Shown here: piece after piece, positions 8,046 to 14,580 of the stretch
Position numbering within the stretch: the first letter of the stretch is position 1
How the letters are laid out: every line of letters begins with the position of its first letter
NCBI GenBank assembly: GCA_002440945.1
Contig: DJWG01000046.1
Span: 1-14,580 of the forward strand
From: Rhodobacteraceae bacterium UBA6236
Lineage (GTDB): Bacteria > Pseudomonadota > Alphaproteobacteria > Rhodobacterales > Rhodobacteraceae
Length of the DNA: 14,580 nt
Reading direction: 5' to 3'
Notes under the pieces: generated by a model
Told to the model about the DNA's origin: nothing
What the model saw: only the letters and a program-made list of their open reading frames with translations
Database searches by the model: none
Program-made: the position numbers and the translations under genes

Positions 8046-8393
8046 TCAGGCTTTGCTGGCCGGCGCGGCGGCGGGTTCGGTCTTCGAGAGGACGGTGGTG
8101 ATGGCCTGGCGGGCGACACGGACGCGGACGCCTTCGGCGATCTCGACCTCGACGTCGCTTTCGCCGTCCTTCACCTTGGAAATCTTGCCGAGGATGCCGC
8201 CCTGCGTGATCACCTGGTCGCCACGGCGCAGCGATTCAACCAGCGCCTTGTGCTCTTTCATCTTCTTCTGCTGCGGGCGGATCATCAGGAAGTACATGAT
8301 CGCGAAGATCAGCACCATCGGGATCAGGCCCGAGGTCAGAAGGCTGGTCGGGGCGGCGCCGGTGGCCTGGGCATAGGCGGGGGTAATGAACAT
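8046..8393 (-). CDS. yajC: Preprotein translocase subunit YajC
   Basis: YajC is a small inner-membrane protein that associates with SecDF and SecYEG. The 115-residue product has a short periplasmic N-terminus, one span at about residues 20-40 and the family motif FLMIRPQQKKMKEHKALVESL directly after it. Then come GDQVITQGGILGKI and an Ala/Pro-rich C-terminus. It is slightly longer than many YajC proteins at the C-terminal end. The ATG at 8393 has AAGGG six bases upstream. It is the first gene of the yajC-secD-secF-ccm chain and is divergent from serS. Confidence 0.97.
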   Translation of the reverse strand: MFITPAYAQATGAAPTSLLTSGLIPMVLIFAIMYFLMIRPQQKKMKEHKALVESLRRGDQVITQGGILGKISKVKDGESDVEVEIAEGVRVRVARQAITTVLSKTEPAAAPASKA

Positions 8394-8453
8394 CTACATC
8401 CCTTTTTTGGATTGATCGGGCCGGTTTTCAGGGGCCTGCCGAAAGTTGCGCGG

Positions 8454-8482
8454 AACCTATGCGTTCGGCCCCGGCTTGGCAA
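8454..8482 (-). promoter_or_regulatory. Candidate sigma-70-type promoter for the yajC-secDF-ccm operon
   Basis: On the minus strand TTGCCA (8482-8477) is followed after exactly 17 bases by TAGGTT (8459-8454). The -35 element matches consensus at five of six positions. The -10 element matches only three, which is common in GC-rich alphaproteobacteria with strong TTG -35 elements. The predicted start near 8447 leaves a leader of about 55 bases before yajC. This is pattern matching only. Confidence 0.35.
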
Positions 8483-8503
8483 GCAATTGGGCTGAAATCC
8501 CGG

Positions 8504-8532
8504 TTCACAGCCCCGACATGTTCGGGCATATG
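8504..8532 (+). promoter_or_regulatory. Candidate promoter for serS
   Basis: On the plus strand TTCACA (8504-8509, five of six matches to TTGACA) and CATATG (8527-8532, three of six matches to TATAAT) are spaced by 17 bases. A start near 8539 would leave a leader of about 40 bases. The left arm of the 9-base inverted repeat lies in the spacer and the right arm just after the predicted start, so the dyad would bracket the -10 region. If the true start lies further upstream, the dyad would instead form a hairpin in the leader RNA. Confidence 0.3.
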
Positions 8533-8550
8533 GAAAACGCCCATGTCGGG
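8512..8550. repeat. Inverted repeat in the serS leader or promoter
   Basis: CCCGACATG (8512-8520) and CATGTCGGG (8542-8550) are perfect 9-base inverted copies separated by 21 bases. The arm centres are 30 bases apart, close to three helical turns. The left arm can alternatively form a smaller hairpin with TCGGG at 8522-8526. The element ends 14 bases before the serS ribosome binding site. It could be an operator, an RNA hairpin, or chance in GC-rich DNA. Confidence 0.6.
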
Positions 8551-8564
8551 CGACAGCGACAGTC

Positions 8565-8569
8565 AAGGA
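8565..8569 (+). promoter_or_regulatory. Ribosome binding site deciding the serS start
   Basis: AAGGA lies 8 bases before the ATG at 8578. This supports that ATG over the in-frame upstream start at 8446, which would add 44 residues with no counterpart in seryl-tRNA synthetases. Confidence 0.75.
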
Positions 8570-8577
8570 CCAGGATC

Positions 8578-9867
8578 ATGCACGACATCCGCGCCATCCG
8601 CGAAAACCCCGCCCAGTTCGACGCCGCCCTGGCGCGCCGCGGCCTGTCGCCAATGTCGCCCGCGATCCTGGCGCTGGACGAAGGCCGCCGCGCCAGGATC
8701 CTCGCCGCCGAAACCGCGCAGGCCGCCCAGAACGCCGCGAGCAAGGACGTGGGCGCCGCCAAAGCCCGCGGTGACGATGCCGAATTCGAACGGCTGCGCG
8801 CGCTGGTGGCCGAGAAGAAGGCCGAAGTTGCCCGCCTGACCGAAGAAGCCAATACCGAAGACGCCCGCCTGCGCGACCTGCTGCTGACGATTCCGAACAG
8901 CCCGCTGCCGGATGTGCCCGAAGGCGCGGATGAAACCGGCAACATCGAGATTCGCCGCTGGGGCACCCCCCGCCCCTTCGACTTCGCCCCGGTCGAGCAT
9001 TTCCAGATCAAGGGCGTGCAAGCGGGGATGGATTTCGAAACGGCGGCAAAGCTGTCGGGGTCGCGCTTCGTGGTCCTGAAGGGCGGCGTCGCGCGCATCC
9101 ACCGGGCGCTGGCGCAGTTCATGCTTGACCTTCACACCTCCGAACACGGGTTGACGGAATGGATCACGCCGGTGCTGGTCAAATCCGAGGCGATGGTAGG
9201 CACCAACCAGCTGCCGAAGTTCGCCGAAGACAGCTACCAGACCACCAATGGCTGGTGGCTGATCCCCACCTCCGAAGTCACGCTGACCAACTCGGTCCGC
9301 GAAGAGGTGCTGGTTGACGACGCCCTGCCGATCCGCATGACCTCGCACACGCAATGCTTCCGGTCCGAGGCGGGATCGGCGGGCAAGGACACGTCGGGGA
9401 TGCTGCGCCAGCACCAGTTCGAAAAGGTGGAAATGGTGTCAATCACCGCCCCCGAGGCGAGCCTTGACGAACACGCCCGCATGACGAAATGCGCCGAAGC
9501 CGTGCTGGAACGGTTGGGCCTGCCCTACCGGACCATCGTGCTTTGTACCGGCGACATGGGCTTTGGCGCGCAGAAGACCCATGATCTTGAAGTCTGGCTG
9601 CCGGGCCAGAACACCTACCGCGAAATCAGTTCGGTTTCGGTCTGCGGCGATTTCCAGGCGCGGCGCATGAACGCCCGTTTCAAGCGCCCGGGCGGCAAGC
9701 CGGAATTCGTCCATACCCTGAACGGCTCGGGCGTCGCCGTGGGCCGCTGCCTGATCGCGGTGCTGGAAAATGGCCAGCAGGAAGACGGATCGGTGATCCT
9801 GCCCGAGGCGCTGATCCCGTGGCTGGGCGGCAGAACCTGCCTGACACCGGACGGCCAACTGGCCTGA
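8578..9867 (+). CDS. serS: Seryl-tRNA synthetase
   Basis: The enzyme charges tRNA-Ser (and tRNA-Sec where present) with serine in the cytoplasm, via a seryl-adenylate. The 429-residue product is a standard class II bacterial SerRS. It has an N-terminal domain with the long antiparallel coiled-coil arm that grips the tRNA long variable arm (about residues 30-100). The catalytic core follows, with the serine-binding TSE loop (T231-E233), motif 2 ([20 protein letters not shown], 261-280), [15 protein letters not shown] (349-363) and motif 3 ([12 protein letters not shown], 381-392). [11 protein letters not shown] is the canonical N-terminus and fixes the start. The gene is monocistronic, divergent from yajC, and ends at a strong terminator shared with der. 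Confidence 0.98.
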   Translation: MHDIRAIRENPAQFDAALARRGLSPMSPAILALDEGRRARILAAETAQAAQNAASKDVGAAKARGDDAEFERLRALVAEKKAEVARLTEEANTEDARLRDLLLTIPNSPLPDVPEGADETGNIEIRRWGTPRPFDFAPVEHFQIKGVQAGMDFETAAKLSGSRFVVLKGGVARIHRALAQFMLDLHTSEHGLTEWITPVLVKSEAMVGTNQLPKFAEDSYQTTNGWWLIPTSEVTLTNSVREEVLVDDALPIRMTSHTQCFRSEAGSAGKDTSGMLRQHQFEKVEMVSITAPEASLDEHARMTKCAEAVLERLGLPYRTIVLCTGDMGFGAQKTHDLEVWLPGQNTYREISSVSVCGDFQARRMNARFKRPGGKPEFVHTLNGSGVAVGRCLIAVLENGQQEDGSVILPEALIPWLGGRTCLTPDGQLA

Positions 9868-9883
9868 CCCGAAGCCCGGACAT

Positions 9884-9922
9884 GAAAAAGCCCCCGCAAT
9901 CCGTTGCGGGGGCTTTGCTTTT
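9884..9922. terminator. Bidirectional terminator between serS and der
   Basis: A 13-base-pair stem (AAAGCCCCCGCAA at 9887-9899 with TTGCGGGGGCTTT at 9904-9916) encloses the tetraloop TCCG. On the plus strand it is followed by a T-rich tail (TTTGCTTTT), suiting serS. On the minus strand the complement gives CTTTTTCATG after the stem, suiting der. It starts 17 bases after the serS stop and lies just beyond the der stop, so both converging genes can use it. Confidence 0.92.
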
Positions 9923-9934
9923 CCAAGACCGGGG

Positions 9935-11401
9935 TCAGTCGGCCTTTTTCGTCCGCCCCGCATCGACGTGTTTCTTCAGCCGCGAGGGCGTCGATTTCTT
10001 GCGGTCCTTGTAGGGGTTGTCGTGCCCCTGATCGCGGAAGGTCAGCCGGATCGGCGTTCCGGGCATGTCGAAGCTTTCGCGCAAGCCGTTGACCAGATAG
10101 CGCGAATAGCTTTCCGGCAGCTTGTCGGCATGGTTCGTCATCACCACGAAGGCGGGCGGCCGGGTCTTGATCTGCGTCATGTAACGCAGCTTGATCCGGC
10201 GGCCACCCGGCGCGGGGGGCGGATGCGCCTCGGTCATGGCGCCAAGCCACTGGTTGAGCCTCGCCGTCGTCACGCGGCGGTTCCAGACGTCATGCGCCTT
10301 CAGGATCGCGGCGTGCAGCCGGTCCAGCCCCTTGCCGGTCTTGGCCGAGACCGTGACCAGCGGGGCGCCGCGCAGCTGCGGCAGGTATTTTTCGAAGTTC
10401 TCGCGCAGCTCGTTCAGCTTCTGCGGCTTGTCGTCCTCAAGATCCCACTTGTTCGCCGCGACAACGACCGCCCGGCCTTCGCTTTCGGCGAAATCGGCGA
10501 TGCGCAGATCCTGCGTTTCAAACGGAATCTCGACATCCAGCAGCACCACGACCACTTCGGCAAAGCGCACCGCGCGCAACCCGTCCGCGACCGACAGTTT
10601 TTCAAGCTTGTCGACCACCTTGGCCTTCTTGCGCATCCCGGCAGTGTCGAAGATCCGCATCGGCGTGCCCATGAAATCCGCCGAAACCGAAATTGCATCG
10701 CGGGTGATCCCGGCCTCCGGCCCGGTCAGAAGGCGGTCTTCGCCGATGATCTTGTTGATCAGCGTCGATTTTCCCGCATTGGGCCGCCCGATCACCGCGA
10801 TCTGGAGCGGCTTTTCCTTGGTCGGCACCCGCGGGCCATCCTCGGCGGTCTCGTCGGTGACATCGACATCGACCTCGGGCGCGTCAAGCTTCGCGCGTTC
10901 GTCGAAGGCATCGGCCAGCGGGCGCAGCGCCAGATAAAGGTCATCCATCCCTTCGCCATGTTCGGCGGAAATGCGGATCGGCTCGCCCAATCCCAGGCTC
11001 CAGGCCTCGATTGCACCGGCATCGCCCGCCTTGCCCTCGGCCTTGTTGACGGCCAGAATGACATGGGCGTTCTTCTTGCGCAGGATGTCGGCAAAGATTT
11101 CGTCCGCAGGGGTCACGCCCACACGCCCGTCGATCACGAAAAGGCAGATGTCGGCCTCTTCCACGGCGCGTTCGGTCAGGCGGCGCATCCGGCCTTGCAG
11201 GCTGTCATCCTCGACCAGTTCCAGCCCCGCGCTGTCCAGAACCACGAACCGCAGGTCGGCCAGCCGCGCTTCGCCCTCGCGCAGGTCGCGGGTGACGCCG
11301 GGCTGGTCATCGACCAGCGCCAGCTTCTTGCCCACCAGCCGGTTGAACAGCGTGGACTTGCCGACATTGGGACGGCCGACGATGGCAAGGGTGAAGGACA
11401 T
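9935..11401 (-). CDS. der: Ribosome-assembly GTPase Der (EngA)
   Basis: Der is an essential GTPase with two tandem G domains and a C-terminal KH-like domain. It acts in late maturation of the 50S ribosomal subunit. The 488-residue product has G domain 1 with GRPNVGKST (9-17) and DSAGL (56-60), and its G4 motif reads NKAE (119-122). An acidic linker (about 175-198) follows. G domain 2 has GRPNAGKST (205-213), DTAGM (252-256) and NKWD (317-320). The KH-like domain covers about 375-460, and a Lys/Arg-rich tail ends the protein. The ATG at 11401 starts the canonical [17 protein letters not shown]. The frame stays open for 192 codons upstream, but that is shadow sequence inside bamB. It follows bamB by 47 bases with GGAG upstream. 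The NKAE and DSAG variants are noted separately. Confidence 0.98.
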   Translation of the reverse strand: MSFTLAIVGRPNVGKSTLFNRLVGKKLALVDDQPGVTRDLREGEARLADLRFVVLDSAGLELVEDDSLQGRMRRLTERAVEEADICLFVIDGRVGVTPADEIFADILRKKNAHVILAVNKAEGKAGDAGAIEAWSLGLGEPIRISAEHGEGMDDLYLALRPLADAFDERAKLDAPEVDVDVTDETAEDGPRVPTKEKPLQIAVIGRPNAGKSTLINKIIGEDRLLTGPEAGITRDAISVSADFMGTPMRIFDTAGMRKKAKVVDKLEKLSVADGLRAVRFAEVVVVLLDVEIPFETQDLRIADFAESEGRAVVVAANKWDLEDDKPQKLNELRENFEKYLPQLRGAPLVTVSAKTGKGLDRLHAAILKAHDVWNRRVTTARLNQWLGAMTEAHPPPAPGGRRIKLRYMTQIKTRPPAFVVMTNHADKLPESYSRYLVNGLRESFDMPGTPIRLTFRDQGHDNPYKDRKKSTPSRLKKHVDAGRTKKAD

Positions 11402-11448
11402 GGGCGAGACTCCGGGAAGGCAAGCCGCCCCCTTACACCGATTTTCGG

Positions 11449-12801
11449 TCAGCGCAAAGCGGTCAACTGGCCGTTTTTCGTGACAGCGTAAAGCACCCCG
11501 CCCGAAACCGCAGGGGCCGCCGCCGCACCGCCCTTGAGAGGCGTTTCCGCGACCAGCGTGCCCGAGGCCGGATCGTAGCTGCGCACCATGCCGTCGCCCG
11601 AAGCGACGACAAGCCGCCCGCCCGCCAGCGTCGGGCCGAAGCTTGCGAAGATCGGCCCGCGTTTGCGTTCCTTGCGATAGGGCTGGAACCACGGCAGATC
11701 GACCGCCCAGACGGTGCCGCCCGACGCGGCATCCAGCCGCATGAGCTTGCCCTGATCGGTCACGATGAAGACCGCCCCGCCCGCGACCGCAGGGGGGCTT
11801 GCCGCGCCCTGTCCGACCGCCCAGATCACCTGTCCGGTGGTCTTGTCGATGGCCGCGATCCGCCCCGCGGCAGTTCCGGCGTAGACAGTGTTCCCCGCCA
11901 GCACCGGATCGCCGGTCACGTCGTTGATCGAGGTGTAGGATTCCCCCACCCGCTTGCCAGCGACATTGGCTTTCCAAAGGATCTTGCCGCTTCCCGCCTC
12001 TGCCGCGACCAGTTGGCCGCTCGGGAACGGGAAGACGACGATCTGACCATCGCTCGCCGGCGAAGACGCCCCCATGATCCCGGCGCGGCCAAGGCCGGGG
12101 ACGGTCCAGTCCACCTTGCCGGTGCCGGCGTCGATGCCCCAGCCGGTGCCATCGCGCGAGGCGACGAAGACCTTGCCCGCCGCCGCCGTCGGCGCACCGC
12201 CGGCCGTTGTGCCAAGCTGCTGGCGCCAGACAATGGCGCCCGACCGCGCATCAAGCGCCACAAGCTCCGCCGCGCCACTGGTCACATAGACCCGGCCAGC
12301 AGCCACGGCGAGCCCGCCGCCCGAGGCTTCGGCGGCCCGGTCCACCCCCCGCGTCACATCGGCGGACCAGAGTGTGCCGCCATTCGTGGCGGTCGCCGTC
12401 ACCCGCGATTGCGCGTCAAGCGTGTAGATCACACCGCCAGACACCACCGGATCGGCGGCGATGCGGTGCTTGCGGTCATTGCCCTGCCCGATGTTCGCCG
12501 ACCAGACCGGCGTCAGGCTGGCGGGAAGTGCTGCATTCCCCGGCAGGTGATCGGGCGTTCCGGCGCGGTGGCTCCAGTCCGCGCTGCGGGCGGTAGGAAG
12601 CGCCACGGCCGCAGTCCGGTTCGCGGGGGTGCCGGGTTCATACCCCTCGACCGGGACCGAGCCCTCGCTCAGCGGCGCCCGCACGTCCAGCCGTTCGCCG
12701 GGAAGGATCACTTCCTTCTGCGTGCAGGCGGTAAGCGCCGTCGCGGCCAAAAGCAGCGTGACTGCGGCTTGCGACCGGAACCGGGAAATCGTTGCGAACA
12801 T
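11449..12801 (-). CDS. bamB: Outer-membrane assembly lipoprotein BamB (PQQ-type beta-propeller)
   Basis: BamB is a periplasm-facing lipoprotein of the BAM complex, which folds beta-barrel proteins into the outer membrane. The 450-residue product has a lipoprotein signal peptide with lipobox LTAC (residues 23-26). C26 would be lipidated, and the next residue is Thr rather than Asp, consistent with sorting to the outer membrane. After a linker of about 70 residues come repeated propeller blades with the PQQ-repeat ending (for example [11 protein letters not shown] at 182-192, [11 protein letters not shown] at 222-232, [11 protein letters not shown] at 317-327 and [11 protein letters not shown] at 355-365). 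About eight blades can be counted. Location between a YfgM-like TPR gene and der matches the Escherichia coli order and supports BamB over a PQQ dehydrogenase, which would be larger with catalytic residues. GAGAGG lies just before the ATG. Confidence 0.93.
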   Translation of the reverse strand: MFATISRFRSQAAVTLLLAATALTACTQKEVILPGERLDVRAPLSEGSVPVEGYEPGTPANRTAAVALPTARSADWSHRAGTPDHLPGNAALPASLTPVWSANIGQGNDRKHRIAADPVVSGGVIYTLDAQSRVTATATNGGTLWSADVTRGVDRAAEASGGGLAVAAGRVYVTSGAAELVALDARSGAIVWRQQLGTTAGGAPTAAAGKVFVASRDGTGWGIDAGTGKVDWTVPGLGRAGIMGASSPASDGQIVVFPFPSGQLVAAEAGSGKILWKANVAGKRVGESYTSINDVTGDPVLAGNTVYAGTAAGRIAAIDKTTGQVIWAVGQGAASPPAVAGGAVFIVTDQGKLMRLDAASGGTVWAVDLPWFQPYRKERKRGPIFASFGPTLAGGRLVVASGDGMVRSYDPASGTLVAETPLKGGAAAAPAVSGGVLYAVTKNGQLTALR

Positions 12802-12895
12802 GGCGCCTCTCGTCCTGCTTGATCCTGCCGGGCTCTCCCCGACCTGCCTTGCCGTCCTGGTGGTCTGTCGACCCCGGGAACCCCTGCGCTTCGCC

Positions 12896-13546
12896 TCAGG
12901 CGGCGACCTTGCCCCCGAGCGTCACAATCATCTGCGCCGCGCGGGCTTTCAAGCCCGGCGTCACCTCGGCGTCCTGAAGGATGGCCTCGAAGGCCTTGAT
13001 CGCCTCGTCCTTGCGGTCGGCGGCGACCAGCACATAGGCCTGCTGCTCAAGCGCCAGAATCCGGTAGGGCGCGCCCGGCGCGGCCAGCGCGGCCAGCCGT
13101 GCATCCCGGTCCGCCGCCGGAAGCGCGGCGCCCGCAATGATGATGGCCTTCAGATCGGCCAGCTGGCGGTAGCTTGCGGGCAGGCTTTGATCTGCGGCGA
13201 TCGCATCCAGTTGCGCCAGCGCCGCCGCCTTATCCTTGGCGACCAGCGCCTCGGCAGCGGCCAGCATCTCAAGCACCGCCTTGCGCGCCCCGGGCGCGTG
13301 GATGGCACCCAGCGCCTTCAGCCGCTGGGCCGGATCGTCGTGGGACATCGCACCAAGGATCGCATCGCCAAAGGCCTGCGAGTCGTTTTCCTTCGACAGT
13401 TTCTGCCATTCGACCCAGGCCGCGCCGCCAACGATCAGCGCCACCAGCGCAATCCCGATCCAGCCATAGCGCCGCATGATCGCGAAAAGACGGTCGCGAC
13501 GGACCTCTTCGGTGACTTCGTCGATGAAACTGTCGTTGTTGTGCAC
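12896..13546 (-). CDS. YfgM-like membrane-anchored TPR protein
   Basis: The 216-residue product has a short charged cytoplasmic N-terminus (NDSFIDEVTEEVRRDRLFAI), one membrane span at about residues 27-45 (starting YGWIGIALVALIVGG) and an Ala-rich helical region resembling TPR repeats. This is the YfgM/TPR_21 layout. In Escherichia coli, YfgM associates with SecYEG and the chaperone PpiD and lies directly before bamB and der, as here. An equivalent role at the Sec translocon is inferred. The start is probably GTG at 13546, because the conserved NDSFIDEV block begins right after it. A TTG at 13621 in frame would add 25 Arg/Ala-rich residues that look like leader DNA. A 94-base gap without a terminator leads to bamB, so cotranscription is likely. 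Confidence 0.85.
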   Translation of the reverse strand: MHNNDSFIDEVTEEVRRDRLFAIMRRYGWIGIALVALIVGGAAWVEWQKLSKENDSQAFGDAILGAMSHDDPAQRLKALGAIHAPGARKAVLEMLAAAEALVAKDKAAALAQLDAIAADQSLPASYRQLADLKAIIIAGAALPAADRDARLAALAAPGAPYRILALEQQAYVLVAADRKDEAIKAFEAILQDAEVTPGLKARAAQMIVTLGGKVAA

Positions 13547-13591
13547 GTCCCGGCCCCGGTCGCGGGCGGCCTCTGCCGCCCTTTCGCTGCC

Positions 13592-13621
13592 CTCATAGCG
13601 GCAAAACAGCCCGCTTGCCAA
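13592..13621 (-). promoter_or_regulatory. Candidate promoter for the TPR gene-bamB-der operon
   Basis: On the minus strand TTGGCA (13621-13616) is followed after 18 bases by TATGAG (13597-13592). That is five of six and four of six matches to the sigma-70 consensus. A start near 13585 would give a leader of about 39 bases before the GTG start at 13546. The -35 element sits in the loop of the hairpin proposed as the terminator of the upstream gene. Confidence 0.35.
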
Positions 13622-13627
13622 GGGCTG
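13603..13627 (-). terminator. Candidate weak terminator after the Atm1-like ABC exporter gene
   Basis: Read on the minus strand, CAGCCC (13627-13622) pairs with GGGCTG (13612-13607) around a 9-base loop, and TTTTG follows at 13606-13602. One further G-T pair can extend the stem. It lies about 57 bases after the stop codon of the exporter gene. The T run is short, so termination may be partial. Confidence 0.4.
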
Positions 13628-13684
13628 CGGGCCGTTTCAGGGCTTTGTCCGGCATCCGTTGCGGTGGCGCGCGCGGAACCCGTT

Positions 13685-14580
13685 TCAGGCGGCGTCCTCG
13701 GCCTCTTCCGCGGATTGGCGCGCCCACATCGCGGCATAGCGTCCGTGATGGGCCAGAAGCATTTCATGCGTGCCGGATTCGACAACCCGGCCCTCTTCCA
13801 GCACGATGATCCGGTCGGCATCGGCAATGGTCGACAGCCGGTGCGCGATGGTGATGACCGTGCGGCCCCGGCCCATCTGGCGCAGGCTGTCCTGGATGCC
13901 GCGTTCGGTCTGGGTGTCCAGCGCCGATGTCGCCTCGTCCAGCAGAAGGATCGGCGGGTTCTTCAGAAGCGTCCGGGCAATGCCCACCCGCTGCTTTTCG
14001 CCGCCCGACAGCTTCAGCCCGCGTTCGCCGACCTTGGTCTGGTAGCCGTCGGGCAGCGACATGATGAAATCATGGATCTTCGCGGCCTTCGCCGCCGCCT
14101 CGATTTCCGCCTGCGTCGCATCGGCGCGGCCGTAGGCGATGTTGTAAAGCACCGTGTCGTTGAACAGCACCGTATCTTGCGGCACCACCCCGATCGAGGC
14201 GTGAAGGCTGGCCTGCGTGATGTCGCGCAGGTCCTGCCCGTCGATGCGGATCGCACCTTCCGTCACGTCGTAGAAGCGGAACAGAAGCCGCCCCACGGTC
14301 GATTTCCCCGACCCCGACGGCCCGACGATGGCCAGCGTCTGCCCCGCCGGAACGGTGACGTTGAGGCCCTTCAGGATCTGACGTTCCGGGTCATAGCCGA
14401 ACTGCACCGCGTCGAATTCGATGGTGCCGCCCTCCACCTTCAGGTCCGGCGCGCCGGGCTTGTCGGTGATCTCGGCCGGCTGGCCCAGCAGGCCGAACAT
14501 CTCTCCCATGTCCACTAGGGCCTGTCGGATTTCCCGATAGACGGTGCCCAGGAAATTGAGCGGCATGGTGATCTGGATCA
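13685..14580 (-). CDS. Atm1-type ABC exporter, C-terminal part (5' end outside window)
   Basis: This is a half-size ABC exporter with a fused permease and ATPase. The roughly 298 visible residues cover the end of the last membrane helix and the full nucleotide-binding domain. The stretch [19 protein letters not shown] is typical of the Atm1/ABCB7 family. Those transporters move glutathione-linked sulfur or metal species and support Fe-S and heavy-metal homeostasis. Taking the Met at 14566 as residue 1, the motifs are Walker [10 protein letters not shown] (82-90), Q-loop Q130, signature LSGGEKQR (186-193), Walker [13 protein letters not shown] (D210, E211) and switch H242. All are intact. The C-terminus is acidic ([10 protein letters not shown]). 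The frame is open to the window edge, so the start is beyond 14580. MsbA-type lipid flippase is the alternative, but the helix motif favours Atm1. Confidence 0.93.
   Translation of the reverse strand, partial: IQITMPLNFLGTVYREIRQALVDMGEMFGLLGQPAEITDKPGAPDLKVEGGTIEFDAVQFGYDPERQILKGLNVTVPAGQTLAIVGPSGSGKSTVGRLLFRFYDVTEGAIRIDGQDLRDITQASLHASIGVVPQDTVLFNDTVLYNIAYGRADATQAEIEAAAKAAKIHDFIMSLPDGYQTKVGERGLKLSGGEKQRVGIARTLLKNPPILLLDEATSALDTQTERGIQDSLRQMGRGRTVITIAHRLSTIADADRIIVLEEGRVVESGTHEMLLAHHGRYAAMWARQSAEEAEDAA

Noticed and set aside
8391..8399. ATGTAGATG immediately before yajC, a one-residue ATG-TAG frame
   Set aside because: A minimal start-stop could in principle affect initiation, but the AAGGG spacing fits the yajC ATG at 8393 and the pattern is easily chance.
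8446..8577. 44-codon upstream extension of serS
   Set aside because: [11 protein letters not shown] at 8578 is the canonical start with AAGGA 8 bases before it. The extension crosses the dyad and promoter candidates.
8926..9690. Val in the SerRS segment [15 protein letters not shown], where other enzymes may have Cys or Ala
   Set aside because: This position varies in bacterial SerRS (Thermus has Ala, as I recall), and the serine- and ATP-binding motifs are intact.
11402..11977. 192-codon upstream extension of the der frame
   Set aside because: It lies inside bamB in another frame and precedes the canonical Der N-terminus [17 protein letters not shown]. An extension has no family support.
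13547..13621. 25-codon upstream extension of the TPR protein from TTG at 13621
   Set aside because: The added residues are Arg/Ala/Gly-rich and unlike the family. They overlap the candidate promoter, and the GTG at 13546 immediately precedes the conserved segment.
12629..14518. 629-codon open frame on the plus strand across bamB, the TPR gene and the ABC exporter
   Set aside because: It runs antisense through three recognisable genes and their gaps, and no known domain is seen. It is a codon-bias shadow.
1..14580. CRISPR arrays, insertion sequences, integrases, attachment sites, toxin-antitoxin pairs, tRNA or rRNA genes
   Set aside because: None seen on either strand: no direct-repeat arrays, no transposase-like or integrase-like frame, and no cloverleaf candidate in the short gaps.

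Overview
The window is GC-rich, gene-dense chromosomal DNA. It very probably comes from an alphaproteobacterium of the Rhodobacter/Paracoccus group (Rhodobacterales). This rests on three things: the protein sequences themselves, the run yajC-secD-secF-(Mth938-like)-ccmA-ccmB-ccmC-ccmD-ccmG (I recall a comparable hel/ccm cluster next to secDF in Rhodobacter capsulatus), and the Atm1-type ABC exporter. No tRNA, rRNA, CRISPR array, insertion sequence, integrase or phage gene was seen. Nearly all the sequence is housekeeping coding DNA in five transcription blocks.

Block 1 (plus strand, 1-1917) is the 3' part of the aconitase gene acnA, closed by a strong intrinsic terminator at 1943-1970. It is followed by about 260 bases of comparatively AT-rich non-coding DNA. 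Block 2 (minus strand, 8393 down to 2235) is one tightly packed gene chain. It encodes the Sec-translocon auxiliary membrane proteins YajC, SecD and SecF, a small Mth938/NDUFAF3-like protein, and then the cytochrome c maturation proteins CcmA, CcmB, CcmC, CcmD and CcmG. Many junctions are 4-base ATGA overlaps or gaps of a few bases, which suggests a single translationally coupled operon. CcmE, CcmF and CcmH/I are not in the window.

Block 3 (plus strand, 8578-9867) is serS, transcribed divergently from yajC. The 184-base divergent region holds a perfect 9-base inverted repeat just before the serS ribosome binding site. Block 4 (minus strand, 13546 down to 9935) is a YfgM-like membrane-anchored TPR protein, then BamB, then the ribosome-assembly GTPase Der. 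The same order (yfgM-bamB-der) occurs in Escherichia coli. serS and der converge on a shared, apparently bidirectional terminator at 9884-9922. Block 5 (minus strand, from 14580 down to 13685) is the C-terminal part of an Atm1-type ABC exporter, cut by the window edge.

The genes are largely about building the cell envelope and respiratory chain: protein export (YajC/SecDF, YfgM-like), outer-membrane protein assembly (BamB), heme handling and apocytochrome thiol reduction (Ccm), a possible complex I assembly factor, and glutathione/Fe-S-linked export (Atm1-like). I found no convincing undescribed system. The observations most worth a second look are the serS leader dyad, the overlapping terminator and promoter before the TPR gene, the coupled Sec-Ccm operon, and some unusual nucleotide-binding residues in CcmA and Der.
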